Below are positions 1 to 6,387 of a DNA stretch of 15,379 nucleotides, one piece after another (within the stretch, counting starts at the first letter, position 1; the number at the start of each line of letters is the position of its first letter). The DNA lies in the NCBI GenBank assembly GCA_964398195.1, contig CAYNLW010000029.1:1-15379 (forward strand), read 5' to 3'. Source of the stretch: RFPI01 sp964398195. GTDB lineage: Bacteria; Pseudomonadota; Gammaproteobacteria; Burkholderiales; Methylophilaceae. Below the pieces are notes generated by a model. The model did no database searches, was not told the origin of the DNA, and saw only the letters and a program-made list of their open reading frames with translations. Position numbers and translations under genes: made by a program.

Positions 1-33
1 AGCAATTTGATCGATCAATTCTGATTTGTTCAC
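1..33 (-). CDS. hupB: HU-family DNA-binding protein, N-terminal 11 codons (partial at window edge)
   Basis: Reading from a GTG start, the minus strand encodes MNKSELIDQIA, the typical N-terminus of the small histone-like nucleoid protein HU. HU dimers bend and compact DNA. Only 11 residues are inside the window and the rest continues beyond position 1. The GTG is chosen because an AAAGGGG ribosome-binding site sits six bases upstream, and because HU proteins characteristically begin MNK(S/T)ELI. The location just downstream of lon on the same strand matches the common proteobacterial lon-hupB order. A strong promoter lies in the gap between the two, so hupB is probably transcribed mainly on its own. 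The identity rests on a short stretch plus context. Confidence 0.92.
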   Translation of the reverse strand, partial: MNKSELIDQIA

Positions 34-39
34 TTGAAT

Positions 40-46
40 CCCCTTT
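40..46 (-). promoter_or_regulatory. Shine-Dalgarno site of hupB
   Basis: The minus strand reads AAAGGGG here, six bases before a GTG codon. This decides the non-ATG start of hupB, because no in-frame ATG with a comparable site lies nearby. Confidence 0.85.
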
Positions 47-62
47 CGATGTTATATGTTAT

Positions 63-80
63 TGCAGTCACCCGACTGCA
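63..80 (-). other. hairpin in the hupB leader
   Basis: TGCAGTC (63-69) and GACTGCA (74-80) form a perfect 7-bp stem with a four-base loop. It lies between the predicted hupB transcription start and its ribosome-binding site, so a transcript would begin with or very near this hairpin. It could stabilise the 5' end of the mRNA. That role is inference. Confidence 0.6.
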
Positions 81-86
81 GTAGTC

Positions 87-116
87 TTTATATCAAGCCA
101 GAAAAGGCTGTGTCAA
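87..116 (-). promoter_or_regulatory. sigma-70 type promoter of hupB
   Basis: On the minus strand a perfect -35 hexamer TTGACA (116-111) is followed after 18 bases by TATAAA (92-87). Taken as ATATAA, the -10 would be 17 bases away. Transcription would start near position 80, giving a leader of about 47 bases before the GTG start of hupB. The -35 hexamer lies in the loop of a short inverted repeat (AAGGCT at 104-109 and AGCCTT at 116-121), which might also weakly end lon transcription. Confidence 0.8.
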
Positions 117-154
117 GCCTTAAACCCAAGAAATATGCCTATTCCAGCCTTTTT

Positions 155-2587
155 TTAGTGTTTTATCACCGAGGAAATTTCAGATGCTGGTTTTTCTTGC
201 AAAGATTCACCACCAGCGATTTGTTCGGGCAATGCTTCTGGCATTTTTTCTAGCGCAAATTTCAGCACTTCATCTATCCATTTGACTGGGTGAATTTCCA
301 GATGATTTTTTACATTATCGGGAATTTCTGCCAAATCTTTTAGATTTTGATCAGGGATTAACACCGTCTTAATCCCACCGCGATGCGCTGCCAATAGCTT
401 CTCTTTTAGTCCACCGATAGGTAATACTTCACCACGCAAGGTAATTTCGCCTGTCATGGCCACATCGGCACGCACAGGGATATTGGTTAATACCGACACA
501 ATGGCAGTGGTAATGCCTATCCCTGCACTAGGCCCATCTTTGGGCGTAGCGCCCTCTGGGAAGTGAATATGCAGGTCGTTCTTTTCATAAAAGTCTGGGG
601 CAATACCAAAGCGTTTGGCGCGCGTACGCACCACGCTCATGGCGGCCTGTATGGACTCTTGCATGACTTCGCCTAGCTTACCTGTGGTAATGGTTTTGCC
701 TTTACCTGGCATGACCACAGACTCGATTGTCAATAAATCGCCACCCACTTGCGTCCAAGCCAAACCAGTGACTTGGCCGACTTGATTCTCTTTGGCGGCT
801 AGGCCGATATCAAATACCTTAACGCCTAGATATTCTTCCAGCTGGGCTGGTTGCACGACAATTTTCTCTAATGGCGTATTGGATTTTTTCTGCGAGAGCA
901 ATTTCTTGACGACCTTGCGGCAGATTTTAGAAATCTCTCTATCCAAACTACGCACACCAGCTTCGCGGGTATAGAACTGAATAATCTCTTTCACCGTGGC
1001 TTCGCTGATTTCCATTTCATAATCTTTAATCCCGTGCGCCTTGAATTGCTTAGGAATTAGATAACGCAGCGCGATATTTAACTTTTCATCTTCGGTATAA
1101 CCCGCCAAGCGTATCACTTCCATTCTGTCCAATAGCGCTTCTGGAATATTCATGGAATTGGAAGTCGCCACAAACATCACGTCGGATAAGTCATATTCGA
1201 CTTCGACATAGTGGTCGGCAAAAGTATGGTTTTGCTCTGGGTCTAGCACTTCCAGCAAAGCTGAGGCTGGGTCGCCACGGAAGTCTTGACCCATTTTGTC
1301 GATTTCGTCTAACAGGAACAAAGGATTTTTAACGCCCACTTTATTCATGCTTTGCAAAATCTTGCCTGGCATAGAGCCGATATAAGTGCGTCTATGGCCG
1401 CGAATCTCGGATTCATCGCGCACACCACCAAGCGCCACACGCACGAATTTGCGGTTGATGGCTTTGGCGATACTTTGCCCTAACGAGGTCTTACCCACTC
1501 CCGGTGGACCGACTAAGCAAAGGATAGGCGATTTAAGCTTATCTACGCGTTGTTGCACTGCGAGATATTCGACAATGCGCTCTTTGACTTTTTCTAGTCC
1601 GTAATGGTCTTCGTCCAAAATCTGTTGCGCATACTCAAGATCTTTATTGATCTTGGTTTTCTTTTTCCAAGGCAAGCCTATCAGCGTCTCGACATAGTTA
1701 CGCACTACGCTGGCTTCGGCCGACATAGGCGACATCATGCGCAATTTCTTCAGCTCGGAATTGGCTTTCTCGAAAGCCTCTTTAGACATCTTGGCGTCTT
1801 GTATGCGTTTGGCTAATTCATCTAAATCTGCCGCTTCATCTTGCTCGCCAAGCTCTTTCTGTATGGCTTTCACTTGTTCGTTCAAATAATATTCGCGCTG
1901 ACTTTTCTCCATTTGGCGCTTAACGCGACCACGGATACGTTTCTCCACTTGCAGAATATCGATTTCGGCTTCTAATTTGCCTAGTAAATGCTCCAAACGC
2001 TCTGTCACGCTGACCATCTCTAAGACCACTTGTTTGTCCTCTAACTTAAGCGTCAGATGGGCAGCGATGGTGTCCGCTAAACGGCTTGGGTCATCTACGC
2101 CAGCCAGCGTAGTGAGGATTTCTGGAGGAATTTTTTTGTTTAATTTGACGTACTGGTCAAATTGCGTGAATACCGCACGCATCAAGGCCTGCACTTCGCT
2201 GTCTTGGTTATCGGTATCGACGATGAGCTCTGGCTTGGCAGAGAAGCAATCGGAAGTATCAATAAACTCGGTGACACGCGCGCGGTGTACGCCTTCTACC
2301 AAGACTTTGACTGTGCCATCAGGCAATTTCAGTTTTTGCAGAATATTGGCCACCGTACCGACTTCGTATAGGTCTTTAAAGCTAGGCTCATCTTCGTTAG
2401 GCGACTTTTGTGCCACTAAGAAAATTTGCTTATCCGCTTCCGAGGCCAAGTCTAAGGCCTTGATGGAGCGTGCTCTACCGACGAATAAAGGAATCACCAT
2501 ATGCGGATAAAGCACCACATCTCGCAAGGGCAATAGGGGGATTTGTCCGTTCTCAGCTGAAAAAGTAGGAAGTGGTGTATCTGACAT
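155..2587 (-). CDS. lon: ATP-dependent protease Lon (LonA type)
   Basis: Lon is a cytoplasmic homohexameric AAA+ serine protease that unfolds and degrades misfolded proteins and short-lived regulators. The 810 residues match bacterial LonA in length and layout. An N-terminal substrate-recognition domain (about 14-210, starting IPLLPLRDVVLYPHMVIPLF) leads into a helical, charged linker to about residue 300. The AAA+ module has Walker A GPPGVGKT (360-367) and Walker B FLLDEIDK (424-431). The C-terminal peptidase domain carries the catalytic serine in PKDGPSAG (S687), with the dyad lysine at K730 in GGLKEK. The spacing of 43 residues is the same as in the E. coli enzyme. The ATG start is supported by AGAGG upstream and by the conserved IPLLPLRD start of the domain. 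The last 30 residues form a poorly conserved tail. A heat-shock-like promoter lies upstream, and lon is separated from clpX by 136 bases. Confidence 0.99.
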   Translation of the reverse strand: MSDTPLPTFSAENGQIPLLPLRDVVLYPHMVIPLFVGRARSIKALDLASEADKQIFLVAQKSPNEDEPSFKDLYEVGTVANILQKLKLPDGTVKVLVEGVHRARVTEFIDTSDCFSAKPELIVDTDNQDSEVQALMRAVFTQFDQYVKLNKKIPPEILTTLAGVDDPSRLADTIAAHLTLKLEDKQVVLEMVSVTERLEHLLGKLEAEIDILQVEKRIRGRVKRQMEKSQREYYLNEQVKAIQKELGEQDEAADLDELAKRIQDAKMSKEAFEKANSELKKLRMMSPMSAEASVVRNYVETLIGLPWKKKTKINKDLEYAQQILDEDHYGLEKVKERIVEYLAVQQRVDKLKSPILCLVGPPGVGKTSLGQSIAKAINRKFVRVALGGVRDESEIRGHRRTYIGSMPGKILQSMNKVGVKNPLFLLDEIDKMGQDFRGDPASALLEVLDPEQNHTFADHYVEVEYDLSDVMFVATSNSMNIPEALLDRMEVIRLAGYTEDEKLNIALRYLIPKQFKAHGIKDYEMEISEATVKEIIQFYTREAGVRSLDREISKICRKVVKKLLSQKKSNTPLEKIVVQPAQLEEYLGVKVFDIGLAAKENQVGQVTGLAWTQVGGDLLTIESVVMPGKGKTITTGKLGEVMQESIQAAMSVVRTRAKRFGIAPDFYEKNDLHIHFPEGATPKDGPSAGIGITTAIVSVLTNIPVRADVAMTGEITLRGEVLPIGGLKEKLLAAHRGGIKTVLIPDQNLKDLAEIPDNVKNHLEIHPVKWIDEVLKFALEKMPEALPEQIAGGESLQEKPASEISSVIKH

Positions 2588-2608
2588 AGCGGCCTCTAAA
2601 TATCAAGC

Positions 2609-2624
2609 GTGTCCGAGCGGACAC
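2609..2624 (-). other. GC-rich hairpin in the lon leader
   Basis: GTGTCC and GGACAC form a 6-bp stem around GAGC (7 bp if the loop is only two bases). It lies between the proposed heat-shock promoter and the lon ribosome-binding site. On the minus strand it is preceded, not followed, by a T run, so it is not a terminator. A role in mRNA stability or translation is only inference. Confidence 0.55.
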
Positions 2625-2643
2625 AAAAATTTATATAAGCAGA

Positions 2644-2671
2644 GTGTGGGGACGAACTAGATTAATTCAAG
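2644..2671 (-). promoter_or_regulatory. candidate sigma-32 (heat-shock) promoter of lon
   Basis: The minus strand has CTTGAAT (2671-2665), a 13-base spacer, and CCCCACAC (2651-2644). The E. coli RpoH promoter consensus is close to CTTGAAA, 13-15 bases, CCCCATnT, so the match and spacing are good. Transcription would start near 2637, about 50 bases before the lon ATG. Lon is a well-known member of the heat-shock regulon, which adds support. No convincing sigma-70 pair was seen in this gap. Confidence 0.72.
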
Positions 2672-2706
2672 AGCGAAATAAAACTTTGCTTCGTCTTTTG
2701 AATTAA
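2662..2706. repeat. imperfect long inverted repeat between clpX and lon
   Basis: TTAATTCAAGAGCGAA (2662-2677) is nearly the reverse complement of TTCGTCTTTTGAATTAA (2690-2706), with one mismatch and one extra base, around a 12-base loop. The inner part of the left arm contains the -35 element of the proposed lon heat-shock promoter. It could act as a weak clpX terminator or processing site on the minus strand, or as a protein-binding dyad. It is not followed by a good T run. Confidence 0.6.
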
Positions 2707-2723
2707 ATAATAAATTGCAATGA

Positions 2724-3992
2724 TTAGCTAGCAGAATCTGCAGTTTTTGCTGCGTCTTGGTAAATCAAGATAGGCTGGCCTGTGCCTTGAATCACGCCCT
2801 CATCGACCACCACTTTATGCAGGTGTGGCATATTGGGAAGTTCATACATAATTTCTAACAGCGCGTGCTCCATAATCGAACGCAATCCACGTGCACCGGT
2901 TTTTCTAGCAAGCGCTTTCAGCGCAATGCTCTTGAGCGCAGCTGGACGGAATTCCAGTTCCACCCCTTCCATCTCAAACAATTTGGCAAATTGCTTGGTT
3001 AAGGCATTCTTGGGCTCTAATAGAATCGACATCAAGGCTTTTTCGTCCAAAGATTCTAAAGTGGCAATGGCGGGCAAACGACCCACGAACTCTGGAATTA
3101 AGCCGAATTTAATTAAATCTTCTGGCTCTACATCGCGGAAAATCTCGCCGATAGCACGGGTATCTTCTTTGCTCTTTACTTCTGCGCCAAAGCCCATACC
3201 GCCTTTTTCTGAGCGTTGGCGAATAATTTTTTCTAAGCCATCAAACGCACCGCCACAAATAAACAAGATATTGGTGGTATCTAGCTGCACAAATTCTTGA
3301 TTGGGGTGTTTGCGACCGCCTTGTGGGGGCACTGAAGCGACCGTGCCCTCGATTAGCTTAAGCAAAGCCTGTTGCACGCCCTCGCCGGATACATCGCGGG
3401 TAATCGAGGGGTTGTCGGATTTACGGGAAATTTTATCGATTTCGTCGATATAGACGATGCCACGCTGGGCTTTTTCTACTTCGTAATCACATTTCTGCAA
3501 CAGCTTTTGCATAATGTTTTCTACGTCTTCACCCACATAGCCCGCTTCGGTCAAGGTGGTGGCATCGGCAATCACAAATGGCACATCTAGCAAGCGCGCC
3601 AATGTTTGCGCTAATAGCGTTTTGCCAGAACCAGTTGGACCAATTAATAGAATATTGGATTTGGTAATTTCTACCTCATCGCTACCACCGCTTTGCTCTA
3701 AGCGCTTGTAATGGTTATACACCGCCACCGCCAAGCTTTTCTTGGCGCGGTCTTGTCCCACCACATATTGATCCAAGATTTGACAAATCTCTTTAGGGGT
3801 AGGCAGTTTTTTGCCGTCTTTGCCGCTAGGCGACTTGCTCTGCGCTTCTTCGCGAATAATGTCATTACATAAATCCACGCATTCGTCACAGATATATACC
3901 GAAGGACCTGCAATCAGCTTATGCACTTCATGTTGGCTTTTGCCACAAAAAGAGCAATACATCATTTTTTCATCAGATGGGGCTTTGGACAT
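2724..3992 (-). CDS. clpX: ATP-dependent unfoldase ClpX of the ClpXP protease
   Basis: ClpX hexamers recognise tagged substrates such as ssrA-tagged proteins, unfold them with ATP and feed them into ClpP in the cytoplasm. The 422-residue length is normal. The N-terminal zinc-binding domain has four cysteines (C13, C16, C35, C38). The AAA+ domain has Walker A GPTGSGKT (118-125), pore loop GYVGED (151-156), Walker B IVYIDEID (179-186), the RKH loop (GGRKHP) and the sensor-2 region GARGLRS. The ClpP-docking loop reads MGF within GGMGFGAEVK, where E. coli has IGF. This is a conservative change that should still dock in the ClpP hydrophobic pocket. clpX follows clpP by 71 bases on the same strand, which fits co-transcription. 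The ribosome-binding site before the ATG (GCGGAA) is modest. Confidence 0.99.
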   Translation of the reverse strand: MSKAPSDEKMMYCSFCGKSQHEVHKLIAGPSVYICDECVDLCNDIIREEAQSKSPSGKDGKKLPTPKEICQILDQYVVGQDRAKKSLAVAVYNHYKRLEQSGGSDEVEITKSNILLIGPTGSGKTLLAQTLARLLDVPFVIADATTLTEAGYVGEDVENIMQKLLQKCDYEVEKAQRGIVYIDEIDKISRKSDNPSITRDVSGEGVQQALLKLIEGTVASVPPQGGRKHPNQEFVQLDTTNILFICGGAFDGLEKIIRQRSEKGGMGFGAEVKSKEDTRAIGEIFRDVEPEDLIKFGLIPEFVGRLPAIATLESLDEKALMSILLEPKNALTKQFAKLFEMEGVELEFRPAALKSIALKALARKTGARGLRSIMEHALLEIMYELPNMPHLHKVVVDEGVIQGTGQPILIYQDAAKTADSAS

Positions 3993-4051
3993 ACAGGGTT
4001 CCGCTGATTGAGATTGTAGGAAAAATCGAATATTACAAAATTAAACAATAC

Positions 4052-4071
4052 AAGCTTAGCAGATTAAGCTT
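4052..4071 (-). other. weak hairpin overlapping the clpP stop codon
   Basis: AAGCTTA (4052-4058) and TAAGCTT (4065-4071) form a 7-bp stem around a six-base loop, and the clpP TAA codon lies at its edge. On the minus strand it is followed by GTATTGTTTAATTTTG, which is only partly T-rich. It may slightly reduce read-through into clpX, but it is too AT-rich to call a terminator. Confidence 0.4.
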
Positions 4072-4678
4072 CAATTCTGCTAGCAATGACTTTATCTATC
4101 ATGCCGTATTCCACAGACTGTTGCGCACTCATAAAATTATCACGCTCTGTATCGCGGTCTATCTCGTCCGCAGTGCGTCCTGTGTGGAAAGCCAAGATTT
4201 CATTTAATTTGCCGCGCAAATAAAGAATTTCTTTGGCATGAATTTCGATATCGGTAGATTGGCCTTGGAAACCGCCTGAGGGCTGATGGATCATCACGCG
4301 CGAATTGGGCAGGCTGTAGCGCTTGCCCTTGGCCCCTGCAGCTAATAGGAAAGCGCCCATGCTGGCGGCTTGACCTATACACAAGGTGCTGACATCGGGT
4401 TTGATAAATTGCATGGTGTCATAAATCGACATGCCTGCAGTCACCGAACCACCGGGGGAATTGATATATAGATAGATATCTTTATCAGGATTTTCTGCTT
4501 CTAGAAACAACATCTGCGCGACCACTAGATTGGCAGACATATCATTGACTGGACCGACCAAAAAGATAACGCGCTCTTTTAGCAAACGGGAATAAATGTC
4601 ATAAGCGCGTTCGCCGCGGCCACTTTGCTCAATCACCATAGGCACGTAGCCGAGATTGGTGGTTTCTAATGCAGACAT
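4064..4678 (-). CDS. clpP: ATP-dependent Clp protease proteolytic subunit ClpP
   Basis: ClpP forms the barrel-shaped tetradecameric serine peptidase that ClpX (and ClpA, if present) feeds with unfolded chains. The 204-residue length is typical. The catalytic triad is visible: S106 in GQAASMGA, H131 in MIHQPSGG and D180 in TERDNFMS, with the same spacings as in E. coli (25 and 74 residues from the serine). The first dozen or so residues before VPMVIEQSGRGERAYDIYSR are probably removed as a propeptide, as in E. coli. An AAAGGA ribosome-binding site sits six bases before the ATG. The gene lies 44 bases downstream of tig and 71 bases upstream of clpX on the same strand, so it is probably part of one operon. 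Confidence 0.99.
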   Translation of the reverse strand: MSALETTNLGYVPMVIEQSGRGERAYDIYSRLLKERVIFLVGPVNDMSANLVVAQMLFLEAENPDKDIYLYINSPGGSVTAGMSIYDTMQFIKPDVSTLCIGQAASMGAFLLAAGAKGKRYSLPNSRVMIHQPSGGFQGQSTDIEIHAKEILYLRGKLNEILAFHTGRTADEIDRDTERDNFMSAQQSVEYGMIDKVIASRIEA

Positions 4679-4722
4679 AACGTTTCCTTTAGGGGTTGTG
4701 TATTACTTTTTTAGCAGACGCT

Positions 4723-6033
4723 TTAAGCGTTATCACCACGCATCAGTTCATCAAAATCCACTTTTTTGTCGCTCACTTTAGCCGAGGCTAATACCCAATC
4801 CACCACATTTTCTTCGGTGGCCAAGGCGGTAGGCTCATCTAAACGCTTCACATCAGCGTAGTACCAAGTGACCACTTCAGCAGGATCTTGGTAGCTTTGC
4901 GCAAAGGTTTCTACCATGGCTTTGATTTGTTCTGGCTTGGCGTGCAATTGGTGGCTATTCACCAGCTCTGATAAGACCAAACGCAGGGTTACCGTTTGTT
5001 TGGCTTGTGGCTCAAACACCGCGTGTTCTAAACCCACAGTATTCACATCGACGCCACGACGGATCAGGTTTTGTTTGGCAATTTGCAACAAACGCTCAGT
5101 CTCGGACTGTAATAGCGCTTTAGGCAAATCAAATTTAGCGTTTTCGACCAAAGCATTAAACACTTGGTCTTTCAGTTTAGCGCGCACACGGCGTTCTACT
5201 TCTTGTTGCAGACTGGCTTTGATTTCAGCCTTCATCTTTTTCACATCGCCATCTTCCACACCCAAGCCCTTGGCGAACTCAGCGTCCACTTTTGGCAACA
5301 CCAATTCAGCCACTTGTTTGACCGTGACTTGATAGCTAACTGTCTTGCCAGCCAATTCAGGCACTTGGTGATCTTTTTTGTATTTGATTTTGAAGGATTT
5401 GTCGGTATCGGCTTGCAAACCAACTAGATTGTCATCAAATTCCGCGACTCGACCACCCTCGCCCAACACTAAATCTATGCTTTTATCGCCTGTGCTTTCT
5501 ACTTCTTCACCATCTATGCTGGCGGAAAGCTGAATAGTGACGCGATCGCCCATTTTGGCGGCACGTTTCACTGGACTATAAGTACCGCGCTGCTTTTGCA
5601 ATACTTCTATGGTTTTCTCAACATCAGCATCTTTAAGTTCTATTACTGGACGCTCGATTTTGACTTTCTTGATATCGCCCATTTCCACTTCTGGGAATAC
5701 TTCAAAGGTGGCTACATATTCAAATTTGGCATCTGCCTCTTTAAAAGGCTTATGTTCAATATTAGGGAAACCGGCGACACGCAGTTTGTTTTCTTCTACA
5801 GACTCACCGAAGCTGCGCTCAATCGCACTGGCAAGCGCTTCGTCTCTTACTTGTGCGCCATATTGCTGTTCAACAATTTTTTGTGGCACTTTACCGGGAC
5901 GGAAGCCAGGCAACTTGGCGGTACGGATAAGTTGCTGAATACGACGATGAATTTCTTCCTCTATAGGTTTCATCGGCACTGTCACTGTCATACGACGTTC
6001 TAGTTTGCTGACGACTTCAACGTTTGCTGCCAT
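4723..6033 (-). CDS. tig: trigger factor, ribosome-associated chaperone and prolyl isomerase
   Basis: Trigger factor docks at the ribosome exit tunnel, shields nascent chains and speeds proline isomerisation. The 436 residues contain the three usual parts. The N-terminal ribosome-binding domain has the signature GFRPGK (43-48). A FKBP-like PPIase domain spans about 150-245, beginning near MGDRVTIQLSASIDGEEVE. A helical C-terminal chaperone domain runs to the end. AAGGA six bases before the ATG supports this start. It lies 67 bases after tRNA-Leu with no convincing terminator between them, so tRNA and mRNA may come from one primary transcript. The genes clpP and clpX follow directly, giving the classical tig-clpP-clpX operon. 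Confidence 0.99.
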   Translation of the reverse strand: MAANVEVVSKLERRMTVTVPMKPIEEEIHRRIQQLIRTAKLPGFRPGKVPQKIVEQQYGAQVRDEALASAIERSFGESVEENKLRVAGFPNIEHKPFKEADAKFEYVATFEVFPEVEMGDIKKVKIERPVIELKDADVEKTIEVLQKQRGTYSPVKRAAKMGDRVTIQLSASIDGEEVESTGDKSIDLVLGEGGRVAEFDDNLVGLQADTDKSFKIKYKKDHQVPELAGKTVSYQVTVKQVAELVLPKVDAEFAKGLGVEDGDVKKMKAEIKASLQQEVERRVRAKLKDQVFNALVENAKFDLPKALLQSETERLLQIAKQNLIRRGVDVNTVGLEHAVFEPQAKQTVTLRLVLSELVNSHQLHAKPEQIKAMVETFAQSYQDPAEVVTWYYADVKRLDEPTALATEENVVDWVLASAKVSDKKVDFDELMRGDNA

Positions 6034-6050
6034 GTTGTTTCCTTAATCAT

Positions 6051-6065
6051 TTGCCCTGTGGGCAA
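6051..6065 (-). other. hairpin in the tig leader
   Basis: TTGCCC (6051-6056) and GGGCAA (6060-6065) form a 6-bp stem with a three-base loop. On the minus strand it ends a few bases before the tig ribosome-binding site and is followed by ATGATTAAGG rather than a T run. It could affect tig mRNA stability or ribosome access. The function is unknown. Confidence 0.5.
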
Positions 6066-6100
6066 TCAAAATTTTAAATAGATGGGTAAATTAAGAACGA

Positions 6101-6185
6101 TGGTGCGAAAGGAGAGACTCGAACTCTCACGCCTCGCGGCGCTGGAACCTAAATCCAGTGCGTCTACCAATTCCGCCACTTTCGC
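6101..6185 (-). tRNA. tRNA-Leu (anticodon TAG)
   Basis: The minus strand folds into a full class II tRNA of 85 bases with encoded CCA. The acceptor stem is GCGAAAG paired with CTTTCGC. The anticodon stem CTGGA/TCCAG encloses the loop TTTAGGT, giving anticodon TAG (6151-6149). A long variable arm (CGCCGCGAGGCG) and a T arm GAGAG-TTCGAGT-CTCTC follow. The long variable arm and the TGGCGG...GGTAGACGC D region are typical of leucine tRNAs. This one reads CUN codons. It has its own promoter at 6232-6260 and lies just before tig. Confidence 0.98.
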
Positions 6186-6190
6186 ATCGT

Positions 6191-6230
6191 CTTGGGGCAA
6201 CTTGGGACAAGCCACCCAACAAAAGGTGGG
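6191..6230 (-). other. tRNA-Leu precursor leader with hairpin and 10-base tandem repeat
   Basis: CCACCC (6212-6217) and GGTGGG (6225-6230) form a 6-bp stem at the very start of the predicted precursor transcript. Next to it CTTGGGGCAA (6191-6200) is repeated in tandem as CTTGGGACAA (6201-6210), with one difference. The leader is probably removed by RNase P when the tRNA matures. Whether the hairpin has any role is unknown. Confidence 0.5.
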
Positions 6231-6231
6231 C

Positions 6232-6260
6232 ATTATAGCCTAGCCTTGCCTGAATACCAA
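6232..6260 (-). promoter_or_regulatory. sigma-70 promoter of tRNA-Leu (and possibly tig operon)
   Basis: On the minus strand TTGGTA (6260-6255) is followed after exactly 17 bases by a perfect TATAAT (6237-6232). Transcription would start near 6225, about 40 bases before the mature tRNA. No better promoter was seen between the tRNA and tig, so it may also serve the protease operon. Confidence 0.82.
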
Positions 6261-6348
6261 ACACACAAGCCACTAAATCTGTAAAAACAATAGCTATCTT
6301 GCATTGAGCCGCTTAAGTGCAAAAAAATTCAAAAAAATCCTGAATATA

Positions 6349-6378
6349 TTGCTTGAAATCAGGCGCAAAAGGTAATAT
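6349..6378 (+). promoter_or_regulatory. candidate promoter and dyad for the efflux operon
   Basis: TTGCTT (6349-6354) and TAATAT (6373-6378) are spaced by 18 bases on the plus strand. The inverted arms CCTGA (6339-6343) and TCAGG (6359-6363) flank the -35 region, as an operator might. If this promoter is used, transcription would start within a few bases of the ATG at 6388 and the mRNA would be nearly leaderless. The hexamers are imperfect, so this is only a candidate. Confidence 0.35.
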
Positions 6379-6387
6379 CCGAAACTT

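Noticed and set aside
1977..2510. 177-residue plus-strand open frame opposite lon
   Set aside because: It lies entirely antisense to the strongly conserved N-terminal part of Lon, has no recognisable family features and no fitting ribosome-binding site. It is a shadow frame.
4718..4730. Palindrome ACGCT-TTA-AGCGT at the end of tig as a terminator
   Set aside because: The stem is only 5 bp and on the minus strand it is followed by an A-rich stretch, not T residues. The genes either side form a known operon.
4916..6003. Several plus-strand open frames opposite tig
   Set aside because: Tig is conserved along its whole length on the minus strand. These frames look like by-products of its codon use.
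6051..6065. Hairpin between tRNA-Leu and tig as a terminator
   Set aside because: It is followed by ATGATTAAGG on the minus strand with no T tract, so it is listed as a leader hairpin only.
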